Below are positions 19,371 to 26,706 of a stretch of 30,237 nucleotides of DNA, piece after piece. Every line of letters begins with the position of its first letter. Position 1 is the first letter of the stretch. The position numbers were made by a program, and so were the translations under genes. The notes under the pieces were generated by a model. The model made no database searches and was not told the origin of the DNA. It worked only from the letters and a program-made list of their open reading frames with translations. Source of the stretch: Sulfuritalea sp. (GTDB lineage: Bacteria; Pseudomonadota; Gammaproteobacteria; Burkholderiales; Rhodocyclaceae). The stretch is from assembly GCA_016716965.1 (NCBI GenBank), contig JADJUP010000023.1, positions 1 through 30,237 on the forward strand. The letters run 5' to 3'.

Positions 19371-21104
19371 TCAGGATTCCAGTACGTAAGTACCCGGTGC
19401 GTCAGCCAATGCGGGGTAAGTGCGATTCGAGACGGCGGGCGCCGATACCAGCGAGCCGGATTGCGGCTTGATCCAGTCCATCCAGTCCTCCCACCAACTG
19501 CCGTGCCGCAACTCGGCACGCTCGTGCCACTCGTCGGGCGTATCGTGGCGCTCCGCGCTGCCGACATGGAAATCACGCTTGGGCGGATTGACCACCGGAT
19601 TGACGATCCCGAGGATGTGCCCTGACGTCGACAACACGTAGCGTCGCGGCCCGGCGACAAAGTTGTTGATGCGGAAGGTCTGGCGCCACGGCGCAATATG
19701 GTCGTCCTCGGCGGAGACGGCGTAGAGCGGTTGGGAAATCCTTCCGAGGTCGATATTCTCGCCGGCGAGTTTTAGCGCGTCCTTCTTGATCAGCAGGTTC
19801 TCCAGATAGAAGTTGCGCAGGTACCAGCTATGCATTTTCGCCGGCATGCGAGTGGCGTCCATATTCCAGAAAAGCACGTCGAACGGTGGCGGCGTCTCGC
19901 CGAACAGGTAGCCGCGCACAACGTAATGCCAGACGAGGCTGTTGGAGCGCAACAGGCGGAAGGCCGAGGCCATTTCCTTGCCATCCAGATAGCCTTTCTC
20001 TGCCATCGACTTTTCCAGCCACTTGATGCTGTTTTCATCGAGAAACACTTCGATGTCGCCCGGCTTGTGGTAATCAACGAGCGTCGTCAGCAGGGTGACC
20101 GAAGTCACGGGCACATCCTTTTTCGAATAGTGGGCATTGGCCCAGGCCATCCAGGCCGTCAGCGCCGCGCCACCGATGCAGTACCCCACCGCATGGACTT
20201 TGTCCGAACCAGAAAGGCCTTGCGCGGTTTCGACGAGCTTGCCTATGCCATCGGCCAGGTAATCGTCGAACGCTATGTCGCGCATGTCGGCGCCGGGATT
20301 CTTCCAGCTGGTGATATAGACGTCGAAACCCTGGTCGACCAGAAACTTGACCATGCTCTTCTTGGCGTTCAGGTCGAGGATGTAGAACTTGTTGATCCAG
20401 GGGGTCACAATGACTATCGGAGTTTTGTAGACCTTTTCGCGGCTGGGCACATAGTGGATCACCTCCAGGAGGCGATTGCGAAACACCACCTTGCCGGGCG
20501 TCGTCGCCAGATCCCTGCCTACAACGAAGTCGGTCGGGCGTGCCATCTGGACGTCGCCGGCCTGGAAATCGGTAAGAAAATTGTTGAAGCCCTTCAACAG
20601 ACTCTCGCCGCGCGTCTCCATCGCCTTTTGCATGGCCTCGGGGTTGCTCAGCAGAAAATTGGTGGGCGCCACGGCGTTGAGCCATTTGCGCCACCAGAAT
20701 GCCGCCCGGCGTCGATCCCGGCTCGAAAGGCCCGGTGTATCGTAGAGCATGTCCTGCACCTGATGGGTGAGCATCAAGTACCACTCTTTGACGATGTCCC
20801 AACTGGCTGATTCGCTCCAGACGGGTGAAGCGAAACGCGTGTCGTCGGGATTCGGCAACACGACATCCTTGCTTGGCATTCCCAACGCGCGATGCCATGA
20901 ATGCGTCTGCAAGTCCCACATCTTCGCCGAGAAACTGGTAAGCGCCTCCGACATTTCCTGAGGATGGCTCAACCAGGCCAACTGGGCATGCAGCAGTGGC
21001 GTCGCCATGCCAATTGGATCAACCTTGGCCTCAACGGCCTGATTTACTGCCTGCCACGCCGCTTGAGGCGTCGGGGGCATCTTGCTCTGCCTGGTCGTGC
21101 TCAT
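19371..21104 (-). CDS. phaC: Class I poly(3-hydroxyalkanoate) synthase
   Basis: The 577-residue protein polymerises hydroxyacyl-CoA into PHA storage granules. The lipase-box-like motif GYCIGG carries the catalytic C309; the partner Asp is in SAEDDHIAP (about 467) and the His in STSGHILG (about 497). The length and the single-subunit form fit class I (PhaC of Cupriavidus type). The N-terminal region is shorter and more divergent than the catalytic domain, as is normal. GGAG lies before the ATG. It stands alone, with no phaA, phaB, phaP or phaR in the window, and is divergent from uspA. The FNR box between them might also affect phaC (see the box entry). Confidence 0.95.
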   Translation of the reverse strand: MSTTRQSKMPPTPQAAWQAVNQAVEAKVDPIGMATPLLHAQLAWLSHPQEMSEALTSFSAKMWDLQTHSWHRALGMPSKDVVLPNPDDTRFASPVWSESASWDIVKEWYLMLTHQVQDMLYDTPGLSSRDRRRAAFWWRKWLNAVAPTNFLLSNPEAMQKAMETRGESLLKGFNNFLTDFQAGDVQMARPTDFVVGRDLATTPGKVVFRNRLLEVIHYVPSREKVYKTPIVIVTPWINKFYILDLNAKKSMVKFLVDQGFDVYITSWKNPGADMRDIAFDDYLADGIGKLVETAQGLSGSDKVHAVGYCIGGAALTAWMAWANAHYSKKDVPVTSVTLLTTLVDYHKPGDIEVFLDENSIKWLEKSMAEKGYLDGKEMASAFRLLRSNSLVWHYVVRGYLFGETPPPFDVLFWNMDATRMPAKMHSWYLRNFYLENLLIKKDALKLAGENIDLGRISQPLYAVSAEDDHIAPWRQTFRINNFVAGPRRYVLSTSGHILGIVNPVVNPPKRDFHVGSAERHDTPDEWHERAELRHGSWWEDWMDWIKPQSGSLVSAPAVSNRTYPALADAPGTYVLES

Positions 21105-21196
21105 GATATTTTCTCCACTTCCTTGCGGCTGCGCTATCCTGCCGAAAACCTGCTGATATTGTGCCCCATGCCCCTCGGGTATAGTTCGGGCTGCTA

Positions 21197-21210
21197 TTGA
21201 TCTTGATCAA
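21197..21210. promoter_or_regulatory. Perfect FNR box between phaC and uspA
   Basis: TTGAT-CTTG-ATCAA matches the FNR consensus at all ten defined bases. Its centre is 62 bases before the uspA ATG, so a class II start about 21 bases before the ATG is possible; TAGCCT (21232-21237) is a weak -10 at the right place. Towards phaC, a -10-like TATACC (21179-21184, minus strand) lies only 22 bases from the box centre, so a bound regulator would block rather than activate there. Confidence 0.85.
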
Positions 21211-21265
21211 CGCTGTCGCTGTTTAGTGCGCTAGCCTAGTTCGACCAACACAAGGACCCAAGCTC

Positions 21266-21709
21266 ATGTTCAAGCACATACTCGTTCCAACCGACGGATC
21301 GCAGTTGTCCGGTGACACCGTGAAGCGAGCCATCGAATTCGCCAAGGAAACTTCGGCGAGGATTACCTTCTTTTTTGCCAAGCCCGATTACCCGGTGGCT
21401 TTCTATGGGGAGGGTGCGCTCATCGATCCCACCACGCCGGACAAGTTTGCGGAAATGGCAGAACAGCAGGCCCGGGAAATACTGACGGCGCACGAAGCCT
21501 CGGCCAAGGCTGCCGGCGTTTCCTGCGCAAGCGTGACTTCGATCAGTGACATTCCGTACGAAGCAATCATTGCTGCGGCCGAGAAAGTCAGTGCGGACCT
21601 GATTTTCATGGCTTCGCACGGCCGACGAGGAATCAGCGGCCTGCTGCTCGGATCCGAAACCCAGAAGGTACTCACCCATTCGAAAATCCCGGTATTGGTT
21701 TATCGGTGA
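21266..21709 (+). CDS. Universal stress protein (UspA family)
   Basis: The 147-residue protein is a single Usp domain of the nucleotide-binding type. It begins FKHILVPTDGS, and the ATP-binding motif G-x2-G-x9-G-S is seen in SHGRRGISGLLLGS near residue 120. Usp proteins act in stress and anaerobic or stationary-phase survival by mostly unknown means. AAGGAC lies upstream of the ATG. The perfect FNR box upstream predicts induction under low oxygen or NO, as known for some Usp genes under FNR-type (Anr) control in Pseudomonas. It is followed 53 bases later by a hemerythrin gene on the same strand. Confidence 0.92.
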   Translation: MFKHILVPTDGSQLSGDTVKRAIEFAKETSARITFFFAKPDYPVAFYGEGALIDPTTPDKFAEMAEQQAREILTAHEASAKAAGVSCASVTSISDIPYEAIIAAAEKVSADLIFMASHGRRGISGLLLGSETQKVLTHSKIPVLVYR

Positions 21710-21762
21710 CCGACTGAGGCCGGCCTCGGTCAGGTTCCGTCACAGCCGCAGAGCGGGAACGC

Positions 21763-22350
21763 ATGCTTAACGCCGCCCTTAGCGTCATCCATGAGGAACA
21801 TCGTTCGCTGGCGGCGGTAGTGCAAGGTTTGCGTTACATTGCACGCGAGAGTCTCGTGAAAAACACGCTTCCGGATTTTGGTGTGCTTCGGGCGATGGTT
21901 TTCTACCTGGACGAGTTTCCGGAAAAGCTTCACCACCCCAAGGAAGACGCTTACCTCTTTGCCCGGTTGCGCGAACGGACCCACGAAGCCGATTCGGTGA
22001 TCGACGAACTAACGCAACATCACGCCGCAGGGGGGCAACGGGTACGCGACCTGAAGTTGGCGCTGGATCGACTCGAAGGCGGAGCAGTCAACGGACTCAA
22101 GGAGTTCTCCGAAACCGTCGCGGTATTCGCCGAAGCAATGCTCGATCACATTGCGCGCGAAGAGCAAACCCTTATCCCACTTGCCTGCAAGCATCTGAGC
22201 CCGGCGGACTGGGTGGAAATCGGTGCGGCCTTCGCGGAAAATGGCGATCCCCGTTTCGACTCGACCGAAGATATTGAATGCCGGGATCTGTTTTCCCGGA
22301 TCCTCAGGCTGGCGCGGCCAATGAACGGAGCGGGACCGCTCAAGGCCTGA
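21763..22350 (+). CDS. Hemerythrin-domain protein
   Basis: The 195-residue protein is a second hemerythrin-like diiron protein, distinct from the one at 17829-18266. Ligand motifs are IHEEHRSL in helix 1, LHHPKEDAYLF in helix 2, LTQHHAAG in helix 3 and MLDHIAREEQTLIPLA in helix 4, plus a C-terminal tail of about 50 residues with no recognised domain. This long type is usually called hemerythrin-like or cation-binding protein. It probably shares the FNR-controlled transcript of the usp gene. Roles in O2/NO binding or Fe-S repair are plausible but not shown. It ends 27 bases from the convergent small membrane protein gene. Confidence 0.88.
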   Translation: MLNAALSVIHEEHRSLAAVVQGLRYIARESLVKNTLPDFGVLRAMVFYLDEFPEKLHHPKEDAYLFARLRERTHEADSVIDELTQHHAAGGQRVRDLKLALDRLEGGAVNGLKEFSETVAVFAEAMLDHIAREEQTLIPLACKHLSPADWVEIGAAFAENGDPRFDSTEDIECRDLFSRILRLARPMNGAGPLKA

Positions 22351-22377
22351 ATTGCTCCATTCGCGCCGGAGTGAGCG

Positions 22378-22647
22378 TTAACTCGTCGGATCGTGGCCTG
22401 GCGAGGTGCTGCCGACGCCCTTGTTTACCTCTGCGGCACCCATCTGTAGAAAGACCGTCATCAAGCTGGAGGCGGCACAAACGATCCAAAACCCGAAAAA
22501 GCCGATCGAATAGGTGGCGATCTTCGAGAAGTGCACGGGTTCGCCGAACAGGTAGAGTTCCTGTGGATCGATCACCGTGAAAAAGATGCCTTCGGCAACT
22601 CCGGCAACGACGAACGAAGGCCACAGCACCCACAGGATTTTTTGCAT
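22378..22647 (-). CDS. Small two-helix membrane protein of the cco operon
   Basis: The 89-residue protein has two hydrophobic helices (about residues 5-25 and 44-68) with a short loop containing LFGEPVHFSK and a polar tail. I recall similar proteins beginning QKILWVLWPSFVVAG in cbb3 clusters of related betaproteobacteria, where they are annotated hypothetical. The gene follows the DUF3149 gene by 31 bases at the end of the cco operon. A role as an assembly factor or small accessory subunit of the oxidase is inferred from position only. Confidence 0.75.
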   Translation of the reverse strand: MQKILWVLWPSFVVAGVAEGIFFTVIDPQELYLFGEPVHFSKIATYSIGFFGFWIVCAASSLMTVFLQMGAAEVNKGVGSTSPGHDPTS

Positions 22648-22678
22648 TGCTTGTCTCCCCTATTCGGCGTGCCCTGAC

Positions 22679-22819
22679 CTACTTCGCGTTCTTCGCGTCT
22701 TCTACGGCCTTCTTCTTGGCGTATGCGATGAAGTAGATGCCCATGACGATCACAAAGCCGATAGTGAACAGACTGAGAAGACCAATGTCGCTACCGACCA
22801 AAAGTTTCCAAGCTTCCAT
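22679..22819 (-). CDS. DUF3149 small membrane protein (46 aa)
   Basis: This short gene encodes 46 residues: MEAWKLLVGSDIGLLSLF, one transmembrane helix (about 14-34), then a lysine-rich tail ending AKNAK. It resembles DUF3149 proteins, which are found in betaproteobacterial cbb3 loci. AGGAG lies 8 bases before the ATG, and the gene sits 25 bases after ccoH and 31 before the 89-residue membrane protein, which supports a real, translated gene. Single-helix proteins of this size often act as extra subunits of respiratory oxidases. The function is unknown. Confidence 0.8.
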   Translation of the reverse strand: MEAWKLLVGSDIGLLSLFTIGFVIVMGIYFIAYAKKKAVEDAKNAK

Positions 22820-22844
22820 GACGCTATCTCCTATCTATGAAAAG

Positions 22845-23390
22845 TCAGTTCCGGATATCCGCCGGCGCGGGGACCGAACTCGAGTGTCCAATTATGGTTT
22901 CTTCATTGGATGGAAGGACGACATTGCCCATCAATCGCCAGGTCTTACTGTCATCTTCGACCAACAAGAGCCAATGCCCTGCGGCAGGCAAGCGAACCTC
23001 GCCGGAGTAGGTTTCCCCATTGCGCAGCAGGACGCGAGACTGGTCAAGACCCGCGCGGGTCGGATGCGAAATCATCAGGTGCAGCGTGGGCGGCATGACA
23101 AAGCCAGGGTCGCTGGCTTGTAGTCGCACCGACAGGGTTTCCATCGAAATCCGCACACCGGCACGCAGGCCACTCTTTACGGCGCGTTCGCTTTGGGCGA
23201 TCGTCTGGTTCGCTGCCAGGCCTTTGCGGTAATAGTCATCCGTCACCAGGCCGTCATTGCTGATTATCGCGAGCCATGCGGTGTACACCCCGGCAACTAT
23301 CACGATGAACGGTCCGGCGGCCAGGATCCAGGGCCAAGGTTCGCGGTACCAGGGGCGAGCGGCATGCGAATTCAATTTTTCATCCTTCAT
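22845..23390 (-). CDS. ccoH: FixH/CcoH family cbb3 oxidase assembly protein
   Basis: The 181-residue protein has one N-terminal transmembrane helix (about 20-42, PWPWILAAGPFIVIVAGVY) and a periplasmic beta domain with the FixH signature GLVTDDYYRKGLAANQ. CcoH is required for assembly or stability of the cbb3 oxidase in Rhodobacter. Its start overlaps the ccoG stop by four bases, so the two are translationally coupled. This is the normal G-H order; ccoI and ccoS, which usually follow, are not here. Confidence 0.92.
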   Translation of the reverse strand: MKDEKLNSHAARPWYREPWPWILAAGPFIVIVAGVYTAWLAIISNDGLVTDDYYRKGLAANQTIAQSERAVKSGLRAGVRISMETLSVRLQASDPGFVMPPTLHLMISHPTRAGLDQSRVLLRNGETYSGEVRLPAAGHWLLLVEDDSKTWRLMGNVVLPSNEETIIGHSSSVPAPADIRN

Positions 23391-24811
23391 GGCAGCAAAA
23401 AACTGGCCTTCTCGTGCACTGCGACCTTTTCGTCAGCCAGCGATTTCACGTCGAAGAATATCTGGTTGGAACCTTTCTTTCCCGCATCCGGCGGCACCCG
23501 CACCTGAATCGAAAAACTGCGAGCGCCCGCGGCTGGCACCTCGAGGATGCGATCACCGACCATATCCATGCCGGGCAACCCGGACACGCTGACGGCATAT
23601 CTGTGCGGTGATTCAGATATATTGATGACGTGCAGGCGATAGACGTTTTCGATCAAGCCGCCCTCCACCTCCCGTGCCAGCGTCGCACGATCGCGGATCA
23701 CATCAACCCGCAGGCTGGCCTTGGTGGCGATGCCCCAGACAAAGGCGACACAAATCGCGGCAAGGATCACCGTATAGATGATCACCCTTGGTCTTATCAC
23801 GTGGCCGACGATTTCCCTCCACCCCCAGTGCGATGCAATGGCATGCTCTGTCGAGTAGCGGATCAGGCCCTTCGGATAGCTCATCTTTTCCATGACCTGA
23901 TCGCAAGCGTCGATGCATGCAGCACATCCGATGCATTCGTACTGCAAGCCGTCACGGATGTCGATTCCGGTCGGACAGACCTGAACACAGATGCCGCAAT
24001 CGACGCAGTCACCTTTGGCGATCGCCTTTGGGTCGACGCCTTTCTTGCGCGCCCCGCGCGGTTCGCCGCGTTCCGTATCGTAGGTGATGGTCAGCGTATC
24101 GGGATCGAACATGACCCCCTGAAAACGCGCGTAGGGACACATGTGTTTGCAGACTTGTTCGCGCATATGCCCGGCGAACAAATAGGTAAACGCGCCGTAA
24201 AAAACCATCCAAAAGGTTTCCCACGGTCCCAGCGTGAAACTCCAGACGGAGCCCCACAATGTCTGGATTGGCGTGAAATAGCCGACGAAGGTAAATCCGG
24301 TCCAGAGTGACAACAGGGCCCATGAACCGTATTTCGCGAAGCGCAGCCATAACTTGCGCCCGCTCATCGGCGCCGCATCAAGTTTGATGCGGGCGTTGCG
24401 TTCGCCCTCGATCTTCTGCTCGATCCAGGTAAAAATTTCCGTATAGACGGTTTGCGGGCAGGCATAGCCGCACCATAACCGACCGCCAACCGCCGTAAAC
24501 AGGAACAACGAATATGCCGAAATGATCAGAAGGACCGCAAGAAAGATAACGTCCTGCGGCCAGAACACCAGGCCAAAAATGTAGAACTTGCGCTCGACCA
24601 GATCGAAAAGAACCGCCTGACGACCGTTCCACGGCAGCCAGCAGAGTCCATAGAACACCAGTTGGGTAAACCAGACCAGGGTCCAGCGCCAAGTGGCGAA
24701 GGTACCGCTAACAGCACGCGGATGAACCTTGCGATGGACTTCGTAGAGACTTTCTTCTACGAAATCAGGCTTCACTTCCGCCGCGGAATCGGGAGCGCTC
24801 GTGGGGTGCAT
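23387..24811 (-). CDS. ccoG: Cytochrome oxidase accessory protein CcoG (FixG/RdxA)
   Basis: The 474-residue membrane protein carries two [4Fe-4S] ferredoxin motifs in its middle, CVDCGICVQVCP and CIGCAACIDACD, and a CPQTVYTEIFTWIEQ segment after the second helix. A C-terminal Ig-like periplasmic domain follows the last membrane helix (about 340-362). CcoG is a Cu(II) reductase that helps supply Cu(I) for the CuB site of cbb3 oxidase. The gene starts 81 bases after ccoP, with a strong hairpin in the gap. No clear ribosome-binding site precedes the ATG. Confidence 0.95.
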   Translation of the reverse strand: MHPTSAPDSAAEVKPDFVEESLYEVHRKVHPRAVSGTFATWRWTLVWFTQLVFYGLCWLPWNGRQAVLFDLVERKFYIFGLVFWPQDVIFLAVLLIISAYSLFLFTAVGGRLWCGYACPQTVYTEIFTWIEQKIEGERNARIKLDAAPMSGRKLWLRFAKYGSWALLSLWTGFTFVGYFTPIQTLWGSVWSFTLGPWETFWMVFYGAFTYLFAGHMREQVCKHMCPYARFQGVMFDPDTLTITYDTERGEPRGARKKGVDPKAIAKGDCVDCGICVQVCPTGIDIRDGLQYECIGCAACIDACDQVMEKMSYPKGLIRYSTEHAIASHWGWREIVGHVIRPRVIIYTVILAAICVAFVWGIATKASLRVDVIRDRATLAREVEGGLIENVYRLHVINISESPHRYAVSVSGLPGMDMVGDRILEVPAAGARSFSIQVRVPPDAGKKGSNQIFFDVKSLADEKVAVHEKASFLLP

Positions 24812-24847
24812 TATCGTATTAGGATATTCTTATTCACTGTCTGGAAA

Positions 24848-24881
24848 TTTCCCCGGAGCCAGGAAACCTGGACCGGGGAAA
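24848..24881 (-). terminator. Strong hairpin between ccoP and ccoG
   Basis: TTTCCCCGG (24848-24856) pairs with CCGGGGAAA (24873-24881), and CCAGG (24859-24863) pairs with CCTGG (24867-24871) around an AAA loop, giving a 14-base-pair stem with one small bulge. The RNA downstream has only a short TTT, so partial termination or protection of the ccoNOQP mRNA end is more likely than full termination. It would lower ccoGH expression relative to the oxidase subunits. Confidence 0.6.
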
Positions 24882-24892
24882 AAGAATACCGC

Positions 24893-25867
24893 TTATTTCT
24901 TGTCGGCGGGCGCTGCTTCGGGAGCCGCTTGCGGAGCGGCTTCTGCTACAGCAGCAGGCGGAGCATCCTTCACACCACCTCCAAGGCCGAAGACATAGGC
25001 AGTCAGCAAATGCACCTTGGCGTCACCGAGGAACTCGCCGAACGCGGGCATGCGATTGGCGCGACCCTTGGTGATCGTCTCGATGATGGTCTCTTCCGCG
25101 CTGCTATAGAGCCAGATCTTGTCGGCCAGATTCGGCGCAACACCAACCATGCCCTTGCCGTCCGGACCATGACATGCGGCACATGCCGGCGCAAACAGTT
25201 CCTTGCCGCGCTGGGCGCGAATCGAATCCGTCGACAGTCCCGACAGCGAGCGCACGTAGCTGGCCAGATCCTTGATCTGGTCGCCATTCAGGTCCGGCTT
25301 CACGCCCTTGGCCGGCATCATCGCATCCCGTCCCTTGGCGATCGACTCCTTGATCTGCGCAGGAGTGCCGCCGAACAGCCAGTCGTTGTCCACCAGGTTG
25401 GGGAAGCCGCGGGCACCCTTGGCATCGGAACCATGACACTGCGAACAGTAAGTCAGGAACAGGCGCTGGCCCATTTCCTTCGCTTCGCTGTTGGCAGCCA
25501 CAGTCATGATGTCCTGCTGCTGGAACTTCTTGAAAATCGGCCCGTACTGATCATCGGCCTTCTTCATTTCGCCCTCATACTGCCCGGTGGACGACCAGCC
25601 GAACTGGCCCTGATAGGTGCCGAGGCCCGGATACATCGCCAGATAGAACAAGGCGAAAACGATCGTAATGTAATACAACCAGCGCCACCAGCTCGGCAAC
25701 GGATTGCTGAATTCCTGCAGATCCTCGTCCCAGACGTGACCGGTGGTCTCGCCTTCCACATGCTTGGCCGTGCTCTGCATCCAGAGGAAGACGCCACAAC
25801 CAATGACGCTGACGAGCACGATGCCCACTACATAGATGTTCCAGAAGCCGCTGACAAAATCACTCAT
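24893..25867 (-). CDS. ccoP: cbb3-type cytochrome c oxidase subunit III (dihaem)
   Basis: The 324-residue protein has two membrane helices (about 9-30 and 62-80) and two periplasmic cytochrome c domains with haem motifs CSQCH (C141-C144-H145) and CAACH (C229-C232-H233); axial methionines are likely in MMPAKG and RMPAFGE. It carries electrons from soluble cytochrome c to the CcoO haem. The C-terminus is an Ala/Pro-rich tail (PAAVAEAAPQAAPEAAP) that is probably disordered. GGAAAGGAAATC precedes the ATG, which overlaps the ccoQ stop by four bases. Confidence 0.96.
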   Translation of the reverse strand: MSDFVSGFWNIYVVGIVLVSVIGCGVFLWMQSTAKHVEGETTGHVWDEDLQEFSNPLPSWWRWLYYITIVFALFYLAMYPGLGTYQGQFGWSSTGQYEGEMKKADDQYGPIFKKFQQQDIMTVAANSEAKEMGQRLFLTYCSQCHGSDAKGARGFPNLVDNDWLFGGTPAQIKESIAKGRDAMMPAKGVKPDLNGDQIKDLASYVRSLSGLSTDSIRAQRGKELFAPACAACHGPDGKGMVGVAPNLADKIWLYSSAEETIIETITKGRANRMPAFGEFLGDAKVHLLTAYVFGLGGGVKDAPPAAVAEAAPQAAPEAAPADKK

Positions 25868-26058
25868 GATGATTTCCTTTCCTGATTCTTCGTAACCTGC
25901 GGTCCGGACGGCACGAAAGGACTGTCATCGTCGAGCGGCAGCATCGCCGCTTCGTCGTAGGTCGCCTTGCGCCGGTCCGAATACGCCCACCATACGATGC
26001 CGATGAAGGCGATGAACGCCAGCACCGTGAAGAGGGAACGCAGATCGTTGATGTCCAT
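25864..26058 (-). CDS. ccoQ: cbb3-type cytochrome c oxidase subunit IV (CcoQ)
   Basis: The 64-residue protein has one transmembrane helix (about 8-27, LFTVLAFIAFIGIVWWAYS) followed by a charged tail containing RRKATYDEAAMLP, the usual CcoQ shape. It stabilises the core complex and the attachment of CcoP. It lies 4 bases after ccoO and overlaps ccoP by four, within the ccoNOQP operon. Confidence 0.93.
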   Translation of the reverse strand: MDINDLRSLFTVLAFIAFIGIVWWAYSDRRKATYDEAAMLPLDDDSPFVPSGPQVTKNQERKSS

Positions 26059-26062
26059 TTTC

Positions 26063-26674
26063 TTACCTGGCCTGTTTGAGCGCAGTGCCCATGCCCTGCA
26101 GGTAGGCGATCAAGGCGTCGAGTTCGGTGGCGCCCTCGATGGCTTTCTTCGAACCTGCGATTTCCGCATCGGTATAGGGCACGCCGACCGCGCGCAAGGC
26201 CTTCATCTTGCTCTCGATAGCATCGTCCTTGAGCGGTCGATCCAGCCATGCATAGGCGGGCATGTTCGACTCGGGAACGACGTCGCGCGGATTGATCAGG
26301 TGCGTCTTGTGCCACTGATCCGAATAACGGCCGCCAACACGGGCCAGATCCGGGCCGGTGCGCTTGGAGCCCCACTGGAAGGGATGGTCATAAACAAACT
26401 CGCCCGCCACCGAATAGTGGCCATAGCGCTCGGTCTCGGCACGGAACGGACGAATCATCTGCGAATGGCAGTTGTAGCAGCCCTCGCGGATGTAGATGTC
26501 GCGTCCCGACAGGCGCAGCGGACTGTAGGGCTTGACCAGCTCGTTGGTCGGCGTTGTGGTGGATTTCTGGAAGAACAGCGGAACGATCTCCAGCAGACCA
26601 CCCACACTGATGGTGAGGATGGTCAGGACGATCATCAGTCCGACGTTTCTTTCGATCTGGTCATGCGTCAACAT
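26063..26674 (-). CDS. ccoO: cbb3-type cytochrome c oxidase subunit II (monohaem)
   Basis: The 203-residue protein has an N-terminal membrane anchor (about 12-32) and one periplasmic cytochrome c domain with the haem motif CYNCH (C66-C69-H70) and an axial Met probably in SNMPAYAW. It passes electrons from CcoP to the CcoN haems. The segment HPFQWGSKRTGPDLARVGG is typical of CcoO/FixO. It follows ccoN by 32 bases. Confidence 0.97.
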   Translation of the reverse strand: MLTHDQIERNVGLMIVLTILTISVGGLLEIVPLFFQKSTTTPTNELVKPYSPLRLSGRDIYIREGCYNCHSQMIRPFRAETERYGHYSVAGEFVYDHPFQWGSKRTGPDLARVGGRYSDQWHKTHLINPRDVVPESNMPAYAWLDRPLKDDAIESKMKALRAVGVPYTDAEIAGSKKAIEGATELDALIAYLQGMGTALKQAR

Positions 26675-26706
26675 GATTTATGGCTCCTTAATCTGTGCGA
26701 TCGGGC

